NCBI GenBank assembly: GCA_019414025.1
Contig: DXMU01000046.1
Location: forward strand, 62,001 to 126,000
Source of the DNA: Collinsella sp.
GTDB lineage: Bacteria; Actinomycetota; Coriobacteriia; Coriobacteriales; Coriobacteriaceae
Direction of reading: 5' to 3'
DNA length: 64,000 bases
The notes below the pieces were generated by a model that saw nothing but the letters and a program-made list of their open reading frames with translations, was not told where the DNA came from and did no database searches. Positions 1 to 8,729 of this stretch are shown piece by piece. A program made the position numbers and the translations under genes. Position 1 is the first letter of the stretch. Each line of letters begins with the position of its first letter.

Positions 1-2
1 AG

Positions 3-278
3 ATGCCCGCGCGCGAGCTGCTGTCGCGCTACAACGATGTCGACGTGGTGATCATTGAGGGCTACAAGACCGAGGGTTTCGACAACATCGTGGTCGCGCG
101 CTCCGGTGTCGACCGTCTGCGTGGCAAGAGCTCGCTCGACCTGGTCGACGGTCACACGCTGGCCCTTGCCTGCAACGAAGCCCTGGCGCGTCAGGCCTTC
201 GACGCCGGCTTCGCGACCCGAGCCATCAACATCAATGACGCCCGAGCCATCTGCGATCTCATCCAAGACCACCTTTAA
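3..278 (+). CDS. mobB: MobB-like molybdopterin-guanine dinucleotide protein, C-terminal part (5' end outside window)
   Basis: The frame is open from the window edge, so the visible 91 residues are probably the C-terminal half and the ATG at 3 need not be the true start. The segment DVVIIEGYKTEGFDNIVVAR resembles the part of MobB proteins that contains the conserved EGxK block. MobB is a P-loop GTPase that assists attachment of GMP to molybdopterin; its Walker A motif would lie upstream and cannot be seen here. The gene ends at a TAA followed by about 390 bp of repeat-containing spacer. The family call rests on this one block; another EGxK-containing P-loop protein is possible. Confidence 0.6.
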   Translation: MPARELLSRYNDVDVVIIEGYKTEGFDNIVVARSGVDRLRGKSSLDLVDGHTLALACNEALARQAFDAGFATRAININDARAICDLIQDHL

Positions 279-410
279 GGCTTGACGCTGCGCCGGCCCC
301 AAGCACTCCATCTCGCCCCTCAAGCCGTCGCTCGCGTACCAAAGTACGCGTCGCTCCTCTTTCGGGGCGACCTGGGGCACTTGGAACCGGCTCGCTGCGC
401 TGCCATAACA

Positions 411-439
411 TGCCAAAAAGGGACAGGTTTATTTTGGCA
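411..439. repeat. Hairpin repeat, variable-arm family (TGCCAAAA arms)
   Basis: TGCCAAAA and TTTTGGCA form a perfect 8-bp stem around AGGGACAGGTTTA. The centre matches the AAAGGGGxCAGG core of the other copies in this window, while the arms are different but still paired. Confidence 0.6.
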
Positions 440-452
440 GGTTTTATCTGGG

Positions 453-507
453 CAAACGTCATTTCCACCACAAAGGGGCCAGGCACCTTTGTGGTGGTTT
501 TTGCTTT
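453..507. repeat. 55-bp repeat containing a CCACCACAAAGG hairpin, copy 1
   Basis: The 55 bases are identical to 2023-2077 except at one position. The inner hairpin (465-497) pairs CCACCACAAAGG with CCTTTGTGGTGG around GGCCAGGCA. The identity extends beyond the hairpin on both sides, so this is a duplicated unit and not only a short palindrome. Confidence 0.8.
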
Positions 508-671
508 GGTAGATGTGTGGGACATGCCTTACAATCTACCAAGTAGTTCATGACGGGCGAAAAAAGGAGAGAAGGGTCCTGATGCGTCCTTAATGTTTCA
601 TGCGGACTGATTGATTTGATAGACGGTGGCGAATGCCCACCGCCCGTATTCGTATGAAACAAGGAGTCTCC

Positions 672-1952
672 ATGCTCGCCTCTCTTTTTTCAAAGCCTCA
701 ATCATCGCTGTCCGTGCAGGCCAAGCGCCTGGTGGCGATGCGCTTTCTCGTCTACACCGGGTTTCAGACCAGTTATTTTATCGGCGTCATCGGAACGCTC
801 ACCTATGCGGACGACGCTTCGGTCGTCGCGACATCGCTGGCCGTCCTGTTCATGAACGTTTTCGTGATCCTGGGATCCTTTGCGGGTGGAGCGGCGCTCG
901 ACGCATGGGGTCCGCGCCGCCATTTCTTGCTGAGCATCGTCGGCACACTCGCAACTGGCACGGCGATCATCGCTTTTGGTAGCGCGACCGGCATCGTCCT
1001 GCTCGGCGCGGTGTTTCTGGGCTTTGTGATGGGATTCGCCCAGCCCATCGCCACGTCCTATCCGGCCTACCTCACCGACGATCCTGTCGAGCTCAAAGAC
1101 ATCAACTCCGCCATCGCCATGTTTTCAAACGTGAGTATCATCGTTGGCCCCACGCTGGGCGGCTTTGTCGCGGCGGCTGCGTCGTCGCGCGCGGTGTTTG
1201 TGCTCATGATGCTCTTTACCGTGCTGGCGCTCGTCGCCGGTTGGGGCTTTAGGCCGCAGACCAGCCATGTCGCCGGGCATGCGGATGCCGATTCGGCAGA
1301 GGAAGGGGAGCGTGCGGGACAAAGCTCCAACCCCAGCGCATCCTCCCGTGCCACCTTCGCAGCCAGCATCAAGACAGTCTTCACCAACAGCGTTCTCGCC
1401 CTGCTGTTTTGCATCATCTTCCTCTCGAACTTTGGCTACGGTGCCTTCGATCCGCTCGAGTCGTTTTTCTATCGCGATGTTCTGCACGTTGGCGTTGAGT
1501 GGATGGGCTGGCTCTCGTCTGCCTGCGGTGTCGGCGCGGTGCTGGGTGCCGTGCTCGCGCTCCGCTTGCCGCCGCACCTGGTCAACCTTAAAACGCTGCT
1601 CGTGGCGCTTATGTCCGTGGGCCTGGGAAGTCTGCTCTATGTGGGGACACCGTACGTGGGCGTGGCCCTTGTCGGCCAGATCGCCCTGGGTATAGCTTGG
1701 GGTGTCGTCAACCCGCTCCACAACACCATTGTGCAGACGACGGCTCCGCTCGAGCAGCTTGGTCGCGTCAATTCGGTCATGGGCTTTGGCAATATGTTCG
1801 CTGGTGTGGCCCCTCTGGCGATTGCCCCGTGGCTGGCGGCAACATTTGGCGTACAACGGACACTCGTGGGGGCAGGCATGGTCGTGACGGCGGTCCCTGC
1901 GGCGTTGCTGCTGTTTGGTCGCAGGCATTTTGATCGTGCCGCAAGGCAGTAA
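672..1952 (+). CDS. MFS transporter
   Basis: The product is a 426-residue membrane protein with about twelve hydrophobic segments, typical of the major facilitator superfamily. Between the second and third segments it has GGAALDAWGPRRH, a form of the MFS motif A loop. A polar loop near residues 200-225 separates the two halves. I chose ATG 672 because AAGGAG lies at 661-666; an upstream in-frame ATG at 633 lacks a ribosome site. The gene stands alone between repeat-bearing spacers. The substrate cannot be told from sequence; drug or metabolite efflux is the usual role of similar proteins. Confidence 0.8.
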   Translation: MLASLFSKPQSSLSVQAKRLVAMRFLVYTGFQTSYFIGVIGTLTYADDASVVATSLAVLFMNVFVILGSFAGGAALDAWGPRRHFLLSIVGTLATGTAIIAFGSATGIVLLGAVFLGFVMGFAQPIATSYPAYLTDDPVELKDINSAIAMFSNVSIIVGPTLGGFVAAAASSRAVFVLMMLFTVLALVAGWGFRPQTSHVAGHADADSAEEGERAGQSSNPSASSRATFAASIKTVFTNSVLALLFCIIFLSNFGYGAFDPLESFFYRDVLHVGVEWMGWLSSACGVGAVLGAVLALRLPPHLVNLKTLLVALMSVGLGSLLYVGTPYVGVALVGQIALGIAWGVVNPLHNTIVQTTAPLEQLGRVNSVMGFGNMFAGVAPLAIAPWLAATFGVQRTLVGAGMVVTAVPAALLLFGRRHFDRAARQ

Positions 1953-2015
1953 AACCATCACAACATTCGATGAAAATCGCGATTTTGCCGAAAAACATCG
2001 AATGTTGTGATGGTT
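1953..2015. repeat. Composite palindrome, AACCATCACAACATTCGATG family, copy 1
   Basis: Perfect 20-bp arms at 1953-1972 (AACCATCACAACATTCGATG) and 1996-2015 enclose a second palindrome, AAAATCGCGATTTT, at 1973-1986. It starts directly after the MFS stop codon. A related copy is at 12108-12167. Confidence 0.8.
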
Positions 2016-2022
2016 TGGCCCG

Positions 2023-2077
2023 CAAACGTCATTTCCACCACAAAGGAGCCAGGCACCTTTGTGGTGGTTTTTGCTTT
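2023..2077. repeat. 55-bp repeat containing a CCACCACAAAGG hairpin, copy 2
   Basis: It matches 453-507 at 54 of 55 positions. The hairpin is at 2035-2067. It lies eight bases after the composite palindrome, and the same pairing of the two repeat types recurs near 12.1 kb. Confidence 0.8.
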
Positions 2078-2161
2078 AACGGGCCGCGCCTGCGCCTTGG
2101 TATACCATGTACGCCGTTTGCGAATATACCCCACACCGCCGCACAACTCAGAAAGGCTCCC

Positions 2162-2983
2162 ATGGACACCACCTTCAGCCACATCAAAGCCGTGTTCTGC
2201 GATATCGACGGCACACTGCTCACGAGCCAGCACACGGTGTCCCCGCGCACCGTGGCGGCGATCCGCGCCCTGCGCGAGCGCGGTGTGCTCTTTGGCCTGT
2301 GCACCGGGCGCGACGCCCACGCGACCGAGGCCATGTACGAGCTCTGGGGCATCGAAGGCCTGGTGGACGTGCTCGTGGGTTGCGGTGGCGCCGAGGTCAT
2401 CGACCGTGCGCACGACATCAACGAGCTGAGCTATCCGCTGCCGGGCGAGACCATCGCGCGCATCTGCAAGCACATGGCGGACCTTCCGGCAACGCCCGTC
2501 TGCCCCCGAGACGGCGTGTTCTACGTGCCCGAGAGCAATGCGTGCGTCGAGCACCTGTCGCGCGTCGACGGCGTGCCCTACCAGGTGGTCGATTTTGCCG
2601 AGTTCTTGCGCGGGCCGCAGCCCAAGGTGATGTTTACCATGGCACCCGAGGTAATGCCGCGGGTGATTGAGCGGGCGTCGACGTTTGCCGATGACACTGT
2701 TAAGGCGGCAGCTCTGCAAACCACGCAGCGGCTCTACGAATTCATGGATCCGCGCGTGTCCAAGACTCGCGGCCTTGTGCGCGTGGCGGAGCTCAACGAC
2801 ATGGAGCTCCAGAACATCTGCGTGTTTGGCGATGCCGATAACGACACCTGCATGGTGGCCGACGCCGGCGTGGGCGTTGCCATGGCAAACGGCAGCGCCG
2901 CCACCCGCGCCGCCGCCGATTTTGTAACCGCCAGCAACGACAATGACGGCATTGCGGTCTTTATCGAGGAACATCTTCTGTAG
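2162..2983 (+). CDS. Cof-type HAD-IIB family phosphatase
   Basis: The 273-residue protein begins with the HAD motif I, CDIDGTL, with Asp14 and Asp16 as nucleophile and acid/base. The later motif VFGDADND (Asp224, Asp228) would bind magnesium. The length and the large cap between the motifs fit the Cof/YidA subfamily, cytoplasmic phosphatases for sugar phosphates or related metabolites. ATG 2162 is preceded by GAAAGG; the frame is open further upstream but runs through the repeat at 2023-2077, so a longer start is unlikely. The gene is followed by a hairpin repeat and a strong terminator. Confidence 0.85.
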   Translation: MDTTFSHIKAVFCDIDGTLLTSQHTVSPRTVAAIRALRERGVLFGLCTGRDAHATEAMYELWGIEGLVDVLVGCGGAEVIDRAHDINELSYPLPGETIARICKHMADLPATPVCPRDGVFYVPESNACVEHLSRVDGVPYQVVDFAEFLRGPQPKVMFTMAPEVMPRVIERASTFADDTVKAAALQTTQRLYEFMDPRVSKTRGLVRVAELNDMELQNICVFGDADNDTCMVADAGVGVAMANGSAATRAAADFVTASNDNDGIAVFIEEHLL

Positions 2984-2996
2984 CGCCTGGGGGCAG

Positions 2997-3024
2997 CCAC
3001 AAAGAGGGCAGAGCGCCTTTGTGG
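2997..3024. repeat. Hairpin repeat, variable-arm family (CCACAAAG arms)
   Basis: CCACAAAG (2997-3004) pairs with CTTTGTGG (3017-3024). It is a diverged copy of the hairpin inside the 55-bp repeats. Confidence 0.6.
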
Positions 3025-3033
3025 TGGTTTTCC

Positions 3034-3069
3034 AAGCGTTCCAACAGTCGATTGTTGGAACGCTTTTTT
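3034..3069 (+). terminator. Rho-independent terminator after the HAD gene
   Basis: A perfect 13-bp stem, AAGCGTTCCAACA with TGTTGGAACGCTT, has a six-base loop and runs directly into a T tract. Confidence 0.9.
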
Positions 3070-3070
3070 G

Positions 3071-3521
3071 TAGCGAGGAGATTTGCAGCCGGTAACATGC
3101 GATGTCATTCAAGTGTCGATGTATGAACATGTCGGCACACACTGGTTGTGTAGTAATTGACCAATTAGCTCAAAACTAATATTTGCAGGTAGATATACTG
3201 CCATTCACGGCGCAATTTTGACCGTTCACAGATTGAGCGGGTTAAAACAAAATGTTGTACAAACAATGATAAAGTGTCATTTATCTAGATTTGCTAACGA
3301 GTTTACCAGCATCTTTCCGAAATATAACCCTCGAAAAACAATGCATAGTTTGAATAATTGTTAAGAAGTTAAGGCAACGCGAAGTAAAATTGACATTGTT
3401 AGGCTTGCGTTATTTAAACAAAGAATAATAATATGCATATCGAGCGCGAGCAATTATAGGTTGCGCGCCCAAGTTTGATGGTGAAAGAGCAAGATCGCGG
3501 TCTCTTGGGGAGGAGACATCG
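3071..3521. other. A/T-rich upstream region of the pilus locus
   Basis: This 451-bp spacer is clearly richer in A/T than its surroundings and has no supported gene. It contains an imperfect inverted repeat (AATGATA at 3265-3271, TGTCATT at 3275-3281), a possible promoter at 3390-3418 and the ribosome site GGGGAGGAG at 3508-3516. Its size and composition suit a regulated promoter acquired with the pilus genes. Confidence 0.5.
3390..3418 (+). promoter_or_regulatory. Possible promoter of the pilus locus
   Basis: A consensus -35 box TTGACA is at 3390-3395. TTTAAA at 3413-3418 lies 17 bp downstream; TATTTA at 3411-3416 would give 15 bp. The -10 box is weak, so only the -35 is convincing. Confidence 0.35.
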
Positions 3522-6500
3522 ATGAAAGCGAATTCAGACAAATCTAAGCAGAGTAAAAAAGCGACGCGCCGTGTACTGGCAGGCGTTTTGTGCGGAGCCT
3601 CCGTTTTGAGCCTGGTACTGTCGCTCGTCATGCCCCCGATCTCGCAGGCCATTGCCAACGATGCCCAGGCAGCTCCTACCGAGGAAACTGTGATGGGGGG
3701 GGGTTCCTCAACTGAGTCTACTGATGTAGAAAACACCAACAACGGGGATACCGAAAACCAGAATAGTGACGATGCTGCGGGCGACGACGAAATCCAGCAG
3801 GAGGAGCAGCCCAAGGACGAGTCGCAGGCAGAAGAAAATGAAGCGATCGACGATGGCGCTGGTTCGTCAGCCGAGGAGGCTGTGGCGAGCGAAGAGACAG
3901 CCACGGACATCAAGAATGCCGGTGACTTGCAGGGAAAGCTTCTAGGCGTTGAGGAAAATCAAACCGCCAGCTTTACGCTTGCGGCTGATATTGACTTTCC
4001 TGGTGAAATCACACTTAACAAAGGCGGCAGCAATATCACCCTTGACCTAAGTGGTCATAAGATTAAGCACTCGAGCGCCGACAAGCCGTTATTCAATGTT
4101 GCCGGTGGTGCGTCACTTACAATTAGGGATTCTGCACAGGTGGGTGAGACGGTCAGCGAGGGCCAGCAGCTAGCTGATCAGGGGCAGAGCCTGAATGCCG
4201 ATAATTATGACAAGAATGCCGCCAATTATGGCAAGAATGCCGAACTGACTTACGATAACGATAACATTCCATCTAATCTTACCTACTACGTGACCGAATC
4301 GTCCCCGAGCGGAACAGGCACAACCGAGACACTTGTCAAACATGACGTTGAGATTAAAGGCGCCATCGTGGCGTGCGGAGGCAACGCAAATCTAAAGCTC
4401 ATCAATCTATATAACAACAACGGCAAGGGCGGCACGTTTAACCTTGTGAGCGGCGTGATCACGCAAAAACAAGGCGGCAGCGTTAGCAGCTTGGTCTATG
4501 CCGAGAACGGCTCTACCGTCAACATGCGCGGCGGCTATGTGTGTGGAGCTTCTGGCTCGGGTGCGGGCGGCGGAATTGAAATACACGGTAATTCGACCCT
4601 CGAGGTTTCCGGTGGCGTAATTGCCGGCAACAGTGCTCCTAGTGGCGGTGGTGTGTATGCTAAAGACTCCACGGTCAACATAACTAATGGCGTAATCTCC
4701 GGCAACAGCACGCTTGCTACTGGTGTTGGTTTCGGCGGCGGCATCATGGCCGAAGGCGGCAGCGTTACTGTTTCTGGTGGCTACATTACTAACAATAAAT
4801 ATGCCAATTACTGTGGTAACGATGGTAATGGCGATCATGGCGGTGCTGGACTTGCCGCTAAAAACGGTACTCATGTCACCATTTCGGGCGGCCAGATCAC
4901 GGGCAACTATTCTGAGGAAGCCGGCGGCGGCGTCTATGTGACCGACATCGAACACCAAGGGGCGAGCTCGCGCAAGACAATGGCATGGCTCAACATTACG
5001 GGGGGAACTATTGCCTCTAACGTGAGTTTTCGCTCTGAGGGTGCCGGCATTCGCGTGGGCCAGATGGTTGACGCGATGATAAAAGGAACGTCAAATTCAA
5101 ATCCAGTCTATATCACTAATAACCACTGCATGTCTCGCTTTGACTGGGGTGGAGGCGGCATCTTCGTCCAGGGCGATTCTAAGGTCGCGTCTAATGCTGG
5201 TAGGCTATTTGTCTATAACTCCTATATAAGCAGCAATGAGGCCGGTGGCTACGGTGGCGGCGTTGCGGTTTGCCCGACGGGTAAGACTTTGGTGACAGGC
5301 ACCGACGGCACGGCGATTTTCGGTAATACTTCTGCCGGAAATGAGCAAAACGCGAACGACTACGAATCCGTGAGTAATACAGGCAATAACGGCACCCCCC
5401 ATCTTTCCGGCGGTGGTCACGGTAAGGACCAGGACTCCGACGCCTACAATGCCGAAGTGTTTCGCGAAAACGGCCACGCGGACTTCTTCCTTGCGGCGGA
5501 GGGTCATACGACTCCGATCGCGGCGGTGATTGGCAAAATGCTTGGCGGCGGCGATGCTAAGTATCGGGGAAGCTTAGAGCTCCAGAAAGCCATTACTATC
5601 CCCGCTAACGGTGGCGTGCAGGTATATAAAAGCATCGGCCTGAGTTCGGATGTTAAGGCTCAAGACCCCGAGGCGATCAATGCGCGAAAGGCTGCGCTAG
5701 AGGCGGGCGCGACGTTTATCACGGGCAATTATTCCTGGAACCATGGCGGCGGCATCATGTCGAACGGCGACCTGTACATGGGCGCGCCTGAGGACACGTA
5801 TGTCTATCCGAGCCTCAAGCTCAAGGCGACCAAGAAGCTGGAAGGCCGCAAGCTCAATGATGGGGAGTTCTCCTTTACGGTGTATCGCAAGGATTCAGAC
5901 GACCCTTTGGCTGGCACGACAGCTGGCACGACATTCAATCGCGACGTTTGCACCGAGGTTGGAACAGCAGCAAATGATGCAGAAGGCAGCATTACGTTTG
6001 ACCTTGGTGAACAATTCGCATCGAGTGGCGCGGGTAACGAAATCACATACTACTTGGTCGAAGACCCCGGTGGTGATTCTGGCATCACGTACGACTCCAG
6101 CGTGTATAAGATTGTGGTGACGGCCGAAGATACCAAGACCTTGCTCATGTCTGTTCCGAGTAAAGAAAACTCAAGCCAACTGAAGGATCTTTACATCCAT
6201 AACTACACGATTAAAAACGTCGGTGTAACCAAGTACGAATTCCGCGAGTCGTCTGGGAAGTGGGAGAACGTAAAAGCGAGGAGCAAGGTGCAGAAGAGTG
6301 GAGACTATTATCCAATTATCTGTGAGGGTGACTCCACGACTTTCACTAACAAGTTCACTCCGTACGACTCGAAGGGCTCCTGGACGCCTATGGCGACTAA
6401 GGTCGTTGAGGGTGGCGAGATGAAGGAGTTCACGCTCCAGCTTGCGACCGACACAGATTTTACGGATATCGTTAGCAGCAAGTCCACCACTGCCGACGGC

Positions 6501-6962
6501 GACAAGTCCCAGACCCTGAGCTTCGACAAGATTGCTTACAAACTCGATCAACTCGACCAGCTCGCGTCTGGCCCCGCTGGCCGTGGTGCTTCCAAGACCT
6601 TCACGTACTACGTGCGCGAGAAAGACGACGGTTCGCTGTTCTCGCACTATACGTACGACAAGTCGGTCTATCAGATTACGGTTAACGCGACTGACGACTC
6701 TAACCACCATATCGACGTCACTGCGACCTACAAGCAGATTCAGGATCGTGATGGCAAGCCAGTGACCAACGACACGGGCCGCGAACTCACTGAAAGTTCC
6801 ACCCCCACCTTCACCAACACCTACTCCACCTCTTTGCCCCTTTCTGGTATGTCGGGCGTCACTCTGACGTACCTTGCCGGCGCGGTGGTGCTTTGCGCTG
6901 CTGCGGCCTGGATGCACATTCGTCGCAAGGCGAATGCGAAGGGAGGTAAGCGTCGTGAATAA
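3522..6962 (+). CDS. Large LPXTG-type surface adhesin with beta-helix and pilin isopeptide domains
   Basis: This 1146-residue surface protein has a signal peptide (about residues 1-50) and then an acidic low-complexity linker (about 60-130). Next comes a long region of short Gly/Asn-rich repeats such as GGGVYVTD and ISGGQITGN, typical of right-handed parallel beta-helices (to about 700). Two domains like those of Spy0128/FctA pilins follow (about 760-895 and 946-1100). The sortase signal LPLSG (1105-1109), a membrane helix and a basic tail end the protein. The start is fixed by GGGGAGGAG at 3508-3516. Nine consecutive G at 3695-3703 sit just after the signal peptide. It is probably a tip adhesin, by analogy with other pili. 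Confidence 0.85.
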   Translation: MKANSDKSKQSKKATRRVLAGVLCGASVLSLVLSLVMPPISQAIANDAQAAPTEETVMGGGSSTESTDVENTNNGDTENQNSDDAAGDDEIQQEEQPKDESQAEENEAIDDGAGSSAEEAVASEETATDIKNAGDLQGKLLGVEENQTASFTLAADIDFPGEITLNKGGSNITLDLSGHKIKHSSADKPLFNVAGGASLTIRDSAQVGETVSEGQQLADQGQSLNADNYDKNAANYGKNAELTYDNDNIPSNLTYYVTESSPSGTGTTETLVKHDVEIKGAIVACGGNANLKLINLYNNNGKGGTFNLVSGVITQKQGGSVSSLVYAENGSTVNMRGGYVCGASGSGAGGGIEIHGNSTLEVSGGVIAGNSAPSGGGVYAKDSTVNITNGVISGNSTLATGVGFGGGIMAEGGSVTVSGGYITNNKYANYCGNDGNGDHGGAGLAAKNGTHVTISGGQITGNYSEEAGGGVYVTDIEHQGASSRKTMAWLNITGGTIASNVSFRSEGAGIRVGQMVDAMIKGTSNSNPVYITNNHCMSRFDWGGGGIFVQGDSKVASNAGRLFVYNSYISSNEAGGYGGGVAVCPTGKTLVTGTDGTAIFGNTSAGNEQNANDYESVSNTGNNGTPHLSGGGHGKDQDSDAYNAEVFRENGHADFFLAAEGHTTPIAAVIGKMLGGGDAKYRGSLELQKAITIPANGGVQVYKSIGLSSDVKAQDPEAINARKAALEAGATFITGNYSWNHGGGIMSNGDLYMGAPEDTYVYPSLKLKATKKLEGRKLNDGEFSFTVYRKDSDDPLAGTTAGTTFNRDVCTEVGTAANDAEGSITFDLGEQFASSGAGNEITYYLVEDPGGDSGITYDSSVYKIVVTAEDTKTLLMSVPSKENSSQLKDLYIHNYTIKNVGVTKYEFRESSGKWENVKARSKVQKSGDYYPIICEGDSTTFTNKFTPYDSKGSWTPMATKVVEGGEMKEFTLQLATDTDFTDIVSSKSTTADGDKSQTLSFDKIAYKLDQLDQLASGPAGRGASKTFTYYVREKDDGSLFSHYTYDKSVYQITVNATDDSNHHIDVTATYKQIQDRDGKPVTNDTGRELTESSTPTFTNTYSTSLPLSGMSGVTLTYLAGAVVLCAAAAWMHIRRKANAKGGKRRE
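3695..3703 (+). repeat. Poly-G(9) tract inside the adhesin gene
   Basis: Nine G in a row encode part of VMGGGSS. With eight G the frame reaches TAG after about nine codons. With ten G it reaches TGA after Phe-Leu-Asn. The tract therefore decides whether the 1146-residue protein is made. Confidence 0.85.
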
Positions 6963-8610
6963 GAAAGTTTGCTCCTTCCCGATCTTGTTTGCGCTGCTTA
7001 CCCTCCTGATCGGCACCTGCGCGGTTGTGTTCCCCGCATCCGCGCAGGCCGCGCCGACCTCGACCGGTTCCATCACGGTGAGCGGCACCGTGGCGCGCAG
7101 CTACGACGCCTACCAGATCTTTAGCGCCAACGTCGTCGACGGCGACAGCGACGCCAAGATCGCCACCGACCTCGCCTGGGCAAGCGACGCCGTGCGCGAC
7201 GCAGCGCTGCCTGTGCTGCACAGCGCCGGCATGCCCAATTCCCAGACCACCGCGCAGGAAGCTGCCGAGTGGCTCAACACCGATTCCCACCTTACGAGCG
7301 CGCTGAGCGCGCAGCTCGCTCGTTCCCTCCAGAGCTCTGGCGCCGAGCTCGCGGCCCTCAACGCGGGCACGGCGGCCGAGCTGCCCTGCGGCTACTGGCT
7401 CATCGTCGCCGACGACGACGCCATCGCCCAGGGCGAGGCCGGCACCGCGCCGATCATGGCCCTGGTGGGCGGCAGCGCCGTCACCGTCAAGCCCAAGGCC
7501 GCGACCCCCAAGGTGGCCAAGCACGTGCTGGAGGACAGCACCGCCGCATGGCAGAAGGCCGCCGACGCCACGGTCGCCGACGACCTGTACTGGCGCCTCT
7601 CTGCCACGGTCCCGGCGGGGCTCACGGCCTACGACACCTACGCGGTGCGGTTCGTCGACACCATGAGCGCGGGGCTCGACCCCTCCAAGGTGGCCGCGAG
7701 CATGCGCGTGTACGTGGCGGCGGGCGCGGACGGTGGCTTCGACGCCGTCCAGACCGGCAAGGACGGCCGAGCCGACACCGAGCCCGCGAAGGGCTGGACC
7801 GACATCACGGCCCAGTGCGCCACCAAGGTAGCGGTTGACGGAACCTTCACCGTGCGTACCGGCGACCTCATCGCCGCGCTCGGCGGGGCCGACGCCTTCA
7901 CCGCGGGCGCCCGCGTGGTCGCCGTGTACAACGCGCCGCTCAACAGCGCGTGCAACCACGGCATCGCGAAGGGCAACCCCAACGAGGTCTACCTGCGTTA
8001 CCCGCGCTCTCCCTTTGCCGACCAGTTCAGCGATGCCGGCTTCACTCGCACGCCGAGCGATGATGCGTGCGCCTACACCTGGGATCTCGCGCTCACCAAG
8101 CGCGGCAGCGACGGCGACAAGCCGCTTGCCGGGGCGGTCCTGAGCATCGCCGACGACCGCGGCCGCACGCTAGCGGCCGATGGCACGTGGGATGCGGAGG
8201 GCAAGGCCACCGTCACCACGGGCGAGGACGGCCGCGTGACCGTCTCGGGCGTGGACTCGGGCAAGCTGGAGGTCCGCGAGCTCAAGGCGCCCAAGGGCTA
8301 CACCGCCTTTGAGGGCACGTGCTGCGTGACGGTCAAGGCCGAGGGCCTGGATGTCGACCAGGTGGCGGCCGCCAAGCCTAAGGTGACCGTATCGGCCGAA
8401 AGCCCTCTGCGAGTTGATGCCGCCGATGCCGGGAAGGGTTTAGTCGAGTTGTCGGTGCTTAACACCCCAAGTAACGAAGTGAGTCGAGGCTTTATGCCCT
8501 CGACGGGAGATAGAACGTTGGTGTTGGTAACGGCTTTGGCCGTCATCGGAGTAGTGGCTATTGTCGTCGCGCTCGTCATCAAGCGGGGAGGAGGTCGCCA
8601 TGATAAATAA
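6955..8610 (+). CDS. Sortase-anchored pilin (MPSTG signal)
   Basis: The 551-residue pilin starts at GTG 6955, which overlaps the end of the adhesin gene by eight bases and has GGGAGG at 6941-6946. It has a signal peptide (about 1-28), an N-terminal pilin domain (SYDAYQIFSANVVDG), a middle isopeptide domain and a CNA-B-type domain with the E-box-like RELKAPKGY. The sorting signal is MPSTG (514-518), an unusual LPXTG variant, followed by a membrane helix and basic tail. It is paralogous to the next gene. Most of it is much richer in G/C than its neighbours, with a change after about 8380, suggesting mosaic origin. Backbone or basal pilin are both possible. Confidence 0.82.
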   Translation: MNKKVCSFPILFALLTLLIGTCAVVFPASAQAAPTSTGSITVSGTVARSYDAYQIFSANVVDGDSDAKIATDLAWASDAVRDAALPVLHSAGMPNSQTTAQEAAEWLNTDSHLTSALSAQLARSLQSSGAELAALNAGTAAELPCGYWLIVADDDAIAQGEAGTAPIMALVGGSAVTVKPKAATPKVAKHVLEDSTAAWQKAADATVADDLYWRLSATVPAGLTAYDTYAVRFVDTMSAGLDPSKVAASMRVYVAAGADGGFDAVQTGKDGRADTEPAKGWTDITAQCATKVAVDGTFTVRTGDLIAALGGADAFTAGARVVAVYNAPLNSACNHGIAKGNPNEVYLRYPRSPFADQFSDAGFTRTPSDDACAYTWDLALTKRGSDGDKPLAGAVLSIADDRGRTLAADGTWDAEGKATVTTGEDGRVTVSGVDSGKLEVRELKAPKGYTAFEGTCCVTVKAEGLDVDQVAAAKPKVTVSAESPLRVDAADAGKGLVELSVLNTPSNEVSRGFMPSTGDRTLVLVTALAVIGVVAIVVALVIKRGGGRHDK

Positions 8611-8613
8611 TTG

Positions 8614-8621
8614 CCCCCCCC
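8614..8621. repeat. Poly-C(8) tract between two pilin genes
   Basis: Eight C lie three bases after the stop codon of the MPSTG pilin, in the 119-bp gap before the next pilin. It is outside both reading frames, so a length change could only affect expression. Confidence 0.6.
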
Positions 8622-8729
8622 TTGCTCAGTGGCGTACTACCTCCGTAGCGATTAGAGCGCAGGGAAATGAGCCTGCTGACTTTTGGTGATGACGAGAATT
8701 AAAGCAACCTCCAAGAAAGAGGTCCCAAC

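Larger units (their letters stand above)
279..671. other. Intergenic spacer with hairpin repeats
   Basis: No gene is supported in this 393-bp spacer. It holds a small hairpin at 333-350 (CGCGTAC/GTACGCG), the hairpin repeat at 411-439 and the 55-bp repeat at 453-507. The ribosome site AAGGAG of the next gene is at 661-666. Confidence 0.6.

Noticed and set aside
1125..1961. Minus-strand ORF of 278 codons inside the MFS gene
   Set aside because: A shadow frame caused by high G/C; its Arg/His-rich translation is not protein-like.
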